A stretch of DNA of 64,000 nt from Micrococcus lacusdianchii (GTDB lineage Bacteria > Actinomycetota > Actinomycetes > Actinomycetales > Micrococcaceae): NCBI RefSeq assembly GCF_023155805.1, contig NZ_JAKNUW010000005.1, positions 1 to 64,000 on the forward strand. The letters run 5' to 3'. Shown here piece after piece: positions 59,463-64,000 of the stretch; within the stretch, counting starts at the first letter, position 1, and every line of letters starts with the position of its first letter. The notes beneath the pieces are model-generated. The model was not told the DNA's origin. It saw only the letters and a program-made list of their open reading frames with translations, and searched no databases. A program made the translations under genes and the position numbers.

Positions 59463-59496
59463 GCGGACGACGGCGGCGCGCGCCGCCGTCGTCCGC
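59463..59496 (-). terminator. 16-bp palindromic hairpin after hutU
   Basis: 59463-59478 pairs perfectly with 59481-59496, a two-base centre (CG), 9 bases after the hutU stop. It would lower expression of the genes downstream (yjiH, hutI, hutH) unless read through. Confidence 0.7.
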
Positions 59497-59505
59497 GTCA
59501 GGGGA

Positions 59506-61203
<1,698 letters not shown>

Positions 61204-61273
61204 GGCGGTTCCTCTCGACGGGGTGCGTGCGCCGCCGGGACGGGTGGCCCCGGTGATTTCACGGCTCGGCATG

Positions 61274-61297
61274 CACTTTCCGAACATTGAAACAGTG
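61274..61297. promoter_or_regulatory. Inverted-repeat operator between hutU and the IclR gene
   Basis: CACTTTC at 61274-61280 is mirrored by GAAACAGTG (61289-61297), with one extra base in the right arm. The centre reads CGAACATT. It lies between two divergent promoters, the expected place for an IclR-family dimer. Control of hutU by it is inference. Confidence 0.55.
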
Positions 61298-61353
61298 ACT
61301 CGGCTCACGCGCAAGCCCGATCCGCGTGTCCCGCACCCGTTACGCTCCCTGTC

Positions 61354-62010
61354 ATGACCACCCCCACCGCCTCGACGCGCACCGTGGACCGGGCCCTGGA
61401 CCTGCTCGCCGCCGTCACCGAGCAGCCCCGGCTGAGCCTGACCGAGGCCGCCCGCGCCACGGAGCTGCCGGCGTCCACGGCGCTGCGCCTGCTGCGCAGC
61501 CTCGAGGGCGCGGGCCTGGTGGCCCGGGACGACGACGGCCTGTTCCATCCCGGACCCAGCCTCATCCGCCTGGGTGCGCGCGCGTTCAGCCGGGCGCCGC
61601 TGGTGGACCTCTCCCGCGCCCCCATGCGGGAGGTGGTGGCCCGCACCGGCGAGTCCGTCTACCTGTCCGTGGCGGCCGGCCCGGACACGGCCGTCTACCT
61701 GGCCATCGAGGAGGGCACCCACTCCGTCCGGCACACCAACTGGGTCGGGCGCACCGTGCCGCTGACGGGCACCGCCGTGGGCGAGGCCCTCCGCGGGCAC
61801 GTGGCCGCCGGGGCCTCGGTGCTGCGCACGGACACCGTGGAGTCGGACGTCACCGCCCTGTCCTCCCCCGTGGTGGTGCACGGCACGCCCGTGGGCGCGC
61901 TCAGCACGCTCGTGCCCACCTACCGGTGCACCGACGAGCTCGCCGCGCGCTGCGGCGAGGCGCTCGTGGCCGCCACGGCGGAGATCGCCCGCCGACTCGG
62001 GGAGGGCTGA
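61354..62010 (+). CDS. IclR-family regulator of histidine utilisation
   Basis: 218 residues. N-terminal winged HTH ([47 protein letters not shown]) and a GAF-like effector domain. Shorter than typical 250-residue IclR proteins; the effector domain ([35 protein letters not shown]) appears trimmed in its middle. TACGCT lies seven bases before the ATG, so it is leaderless. Divergent from hutU; the effector may be urocanate, which is known for other hut regulators. Confidence 0.9.
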   Translation: MTTPTASTRTVDRALDLLAAVTEQPRLSLTEAARATELPASTALRLLRSLEGAGLVARDDDGLFHPGPSLIRLGARAFSRAPLVDLSRAPMREVVARTGESVYLSVAAGPDTAVYLAIEEGTHSVRHTNWVGRTVPLTGTAVGEALRGHVAAGASVLRTDTVESDVTALSSPVVVHGTPVGALSTLVPTYRCTDELAARCGEALVAATAEIARRLGEG

Positions 62011-62044
62011 GGGGCGCCTCCCCGCGGGGCCGTCTCAGGACGGC

Positions 62045-62077
62045 GGAAGGCCCCGACCGGATCGGTCGGGGCCTTCC
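62045..62077 (+). terminator. Terminator between convergent genes
   Basis: A 15-bp stem, 62045-62059 with 62063-62077, loop GAT, 34 bases after the IclR stop. Confidence 0.85.
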
Positions 62078-62120
62078 TCTCGAGGACGGGCGGCGCGCCG
62101 GCGCCGGCCCGGTCACCCGG

Positions 62121-62762
62121 TCAGCGGCGCGCGGAGGTGATGCCCGCCCACAGGCCGCCGAGGAGACCGGCCAGCGGCAGGATCCAGAACACGTGCGCGC
62201 CCAGGGACAGGGCCACGGTGTTCGAGAAGACGAAGATGATGCCGACGGCGGCGAGGACGCCGCCGATCAGGCCGCCGATCGCGTAGCGCGCCGCGGAGCG
62301 GGCGGCGCCGCCCAGGAGCAGGACGATCAGGTAGCCCGCGGCGGCGGCGAGGGCGCCGCCCACCAGGCCGAAGAGCATGGACTGCAGCGAGGCCACCCAG
62401 CCGCGGCCGGTCTCCCCCATGGCCACGGCGTACTGGTCCGTGTCGATGTACACGTCGCGCACGGGGACCTCGCCCGCCTCCGGGAACAGGAGCAGGCGGC
62501 CGAGAACGAACGCCATGGTCAGCAGAGGGGCCAGGATCATGACGCGGTTGGCGAAGCCCCAGCCGTCCACCGGACGAGTCGGCTCCACGGCCTCCGCCGG
62601 CACCACGGCGCGGCGCACGGGACGCTGCGGCTCCTGGTGGCCGGAACGGGTCTGGACGGCGTGGGCGCCGCGCGTGTCGGTGACGCGCAGGGCGGGGGCC
62701 TGCGCCGGGACGGCGCGGCGACCGGTCTGGGCGGCGTGGGCGCCGTGGGCCTCGGTGTTCAT
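62121..62762 (-). CDS. Hypothetical membrane protein with repeated N-terminus
   Basis: 213 residues. The first 65 residues are polar, with a degenerate repeat (HGAHAAQTGRRAVPAQAP and RGAHAVQTRSGHQ). Four to five helices follow: ANRVMILAPLLTMAFVLGRLLLF, LQSMLFGLVGGALAAAAGYLIVLLLGG, YAIGGLIGGVLAAVGIIFVF and FWILPLAGLLGGLWAGI. No domain recognised. ATG 62762 follows AGGGAG. Function unknown. Confidence 0.75.
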   Translation of the reverse strand: MNTEAHGAHAAQTGRRAVPAQAPALRVTDTRGAHAVQTRSGHQEPQRPVRRAVVPAEAVEPTRPVDGWGFANRVMILAPLLTMAFVLGRLLLFPEAGEVPVRDVYIDTDQYAVAMGETGRGWVASLQSMLFGLVGGALAAAAGYLIVLLLGGAARSAARYAIGGLIGGVLAAVGIIFVFSNTVALSLGAHVFWILPLAGLLGGLWAGITSARR

Positions 62763-62911
62763 CTGGGTGCTCCCTCGGTTCCGCCCCGGGGCGGGGCGCG
62801 GTGCGTGGCGCCGGACGCCCGAGGCGCCCGTCGGTGATGGATCTGCCCCGATTCTAGGTGTCCGCGCCGGTGGGGCGGCAACGATGACCCGTCCCGCCCC
62901 CGGAGGGAGGG

Positions 62912-63751
62912 TCAGATGCCGGGGGCCGCGTCGTCGTCGTGCCGGTCGCAGGAGGTCCGCGGGACGTCGAACACGTCGGTGCGACGGTTGGCCAGCACGG
63001 GCAGGAACGCGCGGACCTCGTCGATGCGTTCATGGGTGACGTCCGCGGTGACGAGGGCCTCGGCTTCGTCCGTGAGCTCGGCGACGGTCAGCGCGAGGGG
63101 ATCGATGACGGCCGAGTGCCCCACCGTGGCCTCCGAGCACGTGTCCGCCGCCGCCACCCACACGGTGTTCTCGACGGCGCGGGCGCGCAGCAGGGTCCGC
63201 CAGTGGTCCACCTTGTGCTCCCCGGCGAACCACGCCGCGGGGATCGCCAGCACCTCGGCGCCGGCGGCGGCCAGGGCGCGGGAGACCTCGGGGAAGCGCA
63301 GGTCGTAGCAGGTCTGCAGGCCCACGCGGACCCCGGCCACCTCCACCACGACGATGCCACGGTCCCCCGGCGTGATCAGGTCCGACTCGCGGTGGTCGAA
63401 CGCGTCGTAGAGGTGCAGCTTGCGGTACGCGCCGATCACGGCGCCCTCGGCGTCCACGGCCACGAGCGTGTTGTACGGCCGGTCCCCCACCGCGGGCTCG
63501 TAGCCGCCGGCCACGATCGCCAGTCCGTGGTGCCGCGCCAGGCGTGCCAGGCCCTCGGTGAACGGCTCCCACGCCCCGGTGGCGGCGGCCGCGAAGCCCC
63601 CCTCGACCGCGCGGAAGGTGAACATCGTCTCCTCCGGGAGGACGAGCAGGTCCGCCCCCTCCCGGGCCGCGCGGGCGGCCAGCCGGCCGACGACGGCCAG
63701 GTTGTCCTCCACACGGCCGGCGGGCCCGAACTGTCCGACGCTGATCCTCAT
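62912..63751 (-). CDS. Carbon-nitrogen hydrolase (nitrilase superfamily)
   Basis: 279 residues, an omega-amidase/NitFhit-like amidohydrolase. The catalytic triad is present: Glu40 (VLPEETMF), Lys111 ([10 protein letters not shown]), Cys148 ([11 protein letters not shown]). The substrate is probably a 2-oxo-acid amide or a cyclic amide. TAGGCT lies seven bases before ATG 63751 on its strand, so it is leaderless. Its C-terminus is acidic and His-rich. Confidence 0.9.
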   Translation of the reverse strand: MRISVGQFGPAGRVEDNLAVVGRLAARAAREGADLLVLPEETMFTFRAVEGGFAAAATGAWEPFTEGLARLARHHGLAIVAGGYEPAVGDRPYNTLVAVDAEGAVIGAYRKLHLYDAFDHRESDLITPGDRGIVVVEVAGVRVGLQTCYDLRFPEVSRALAAAGAEVLAIPAAWFAGEHKVDHWRTLLRARAVENTVWVAAADTCSEATVGHSAVIDPLALTVAELTDEAEALVTADVTHERIDEVRAFLPVLANRRTDVFDVPRTSCDRHDDDAAPGI

Positions 63752-63936
63752 GCGCGCCAGCCTAGCCACCGTCTCGGGACAGACGCGGCTCTCCCCTGGT
63801 CAGACCGGCCCTCAGGCCCCAAGCTGGAGGGGTGCACCTCTGCAGGGGCGGCTCCGGGAGACGGACCCGTCCCGCGAGGCACCCCAGACCCGGGATACAA
63901 CCGCCCCGGGCAGTCGAGACAGGAAGCAGTCACCCC

Positions 63937-64000
63937 ATGAGCGCGAAGCAGCCCCCCATCCCCGGCACGCCGGGGCCGCAGACCCCCTCCCTCGAGGAGC
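63937..64000 (+). CDS. Start of a gene running off the window (unknown)
   Basis: Twenty-one residues are visible from ATG 63937: a Pro/Gly-rich, probably disordered N-terminus (MSAKQPPIPGTPGPQTPSLE). AGGAAG lies ten bases upstream. TACAAC near 63895 may be a -10. The product cannot be named. Confidence 0.5.
   Translation, partial: MSAKQPPIPGTPGPQTPSLEE

Overview
The window is very GC-rich DNA from a high-GC Gram-positive actinobacterium. Gene content and order (dnaX-recR, lysC with an internal start, purSQL, a hut cluster, many GTG starts, frequent leaderless starts behind TAGRCT/TAGGCT -10 boxes) suggest Micrococcaceae, probably Micrococcus or a close relative. That assignment is inference from sequence character, not a database match.

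Layout. 1-2850 is an island-like segment with visibly lower GC and different codon use. It holds a truncated CmtR-type ArsR regulator, a Tn3-type serine resolvase, an orphan protein with a PD-(D/E)XK-like nuclease domain and a small ORF, and it stops at the 3' end of a tRNA-Ser(GGA) gene. 3092-12931 is core housekeeping: SRP RNA, gluQRS, a nitroreductase, dnaX, recR, a two-gene ABC exporter and lysC. 13053-20855 carries a secreted subtilase, a protein commonly annotated as 3-methyladenine glycosylase, two VOC proteins, a DUF952-GNAT fusion, a membrane protein/XRE regulator pair and small membrane proteins. 21119-24497 is purS-purQ-purL. 24671-33680 is a cell-envelope region: membrane proteins, an ECF sigma factor with an anti-sigma gene broken at a G9 tract, a class F-like sortase with a DUF4397 surface protein, a cyclase plus ThDP enzyme pair, a YtxH protein and two paralogous lipoproteins. 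33828-39656 is a sulfur-scavenging block: a flavin monooxygenase, a SAM-riboswitch-like leader, an SsuBAC-type transporter and an acyl-CoA dehydrogenase-like (SfnB-type) enzyme. 39869-49028 has acs, a siderophore-interacting protein, YceI, two exporters, a DUF1648 protein, a phosphodiesterase and small membrane proteins. 49201-51090 is metY and a CoA-binding protein. 51165-62010 carries histidine utilisation: hutG, then (after a GntR/flavin reductase/MFS group with a frameshift) hutH, hutI, a YjiH-family membrane protein and hutU, with an IclR regulator divergent from hutU. The right end has a membrane protein, a nitrilase-family amidohydrolase and a truncated gene start.

The most unusual signals are non-coding. 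Several intergenic gaps hold long inverted repeats with 22-24 bp arms, each with a single substitution that becomes a G-U pair on the minus strand; two of them have unrelated stems but share a loop core. A larger inverted-repeat element downstream of the siderophore-interacting gene encloses a diverged copy of that gene's 3' end. Two genes (the anti-sigma factor and the MFS transporter) are each one base out of frame at a G/C run, which may be phase variation or sequencing error.
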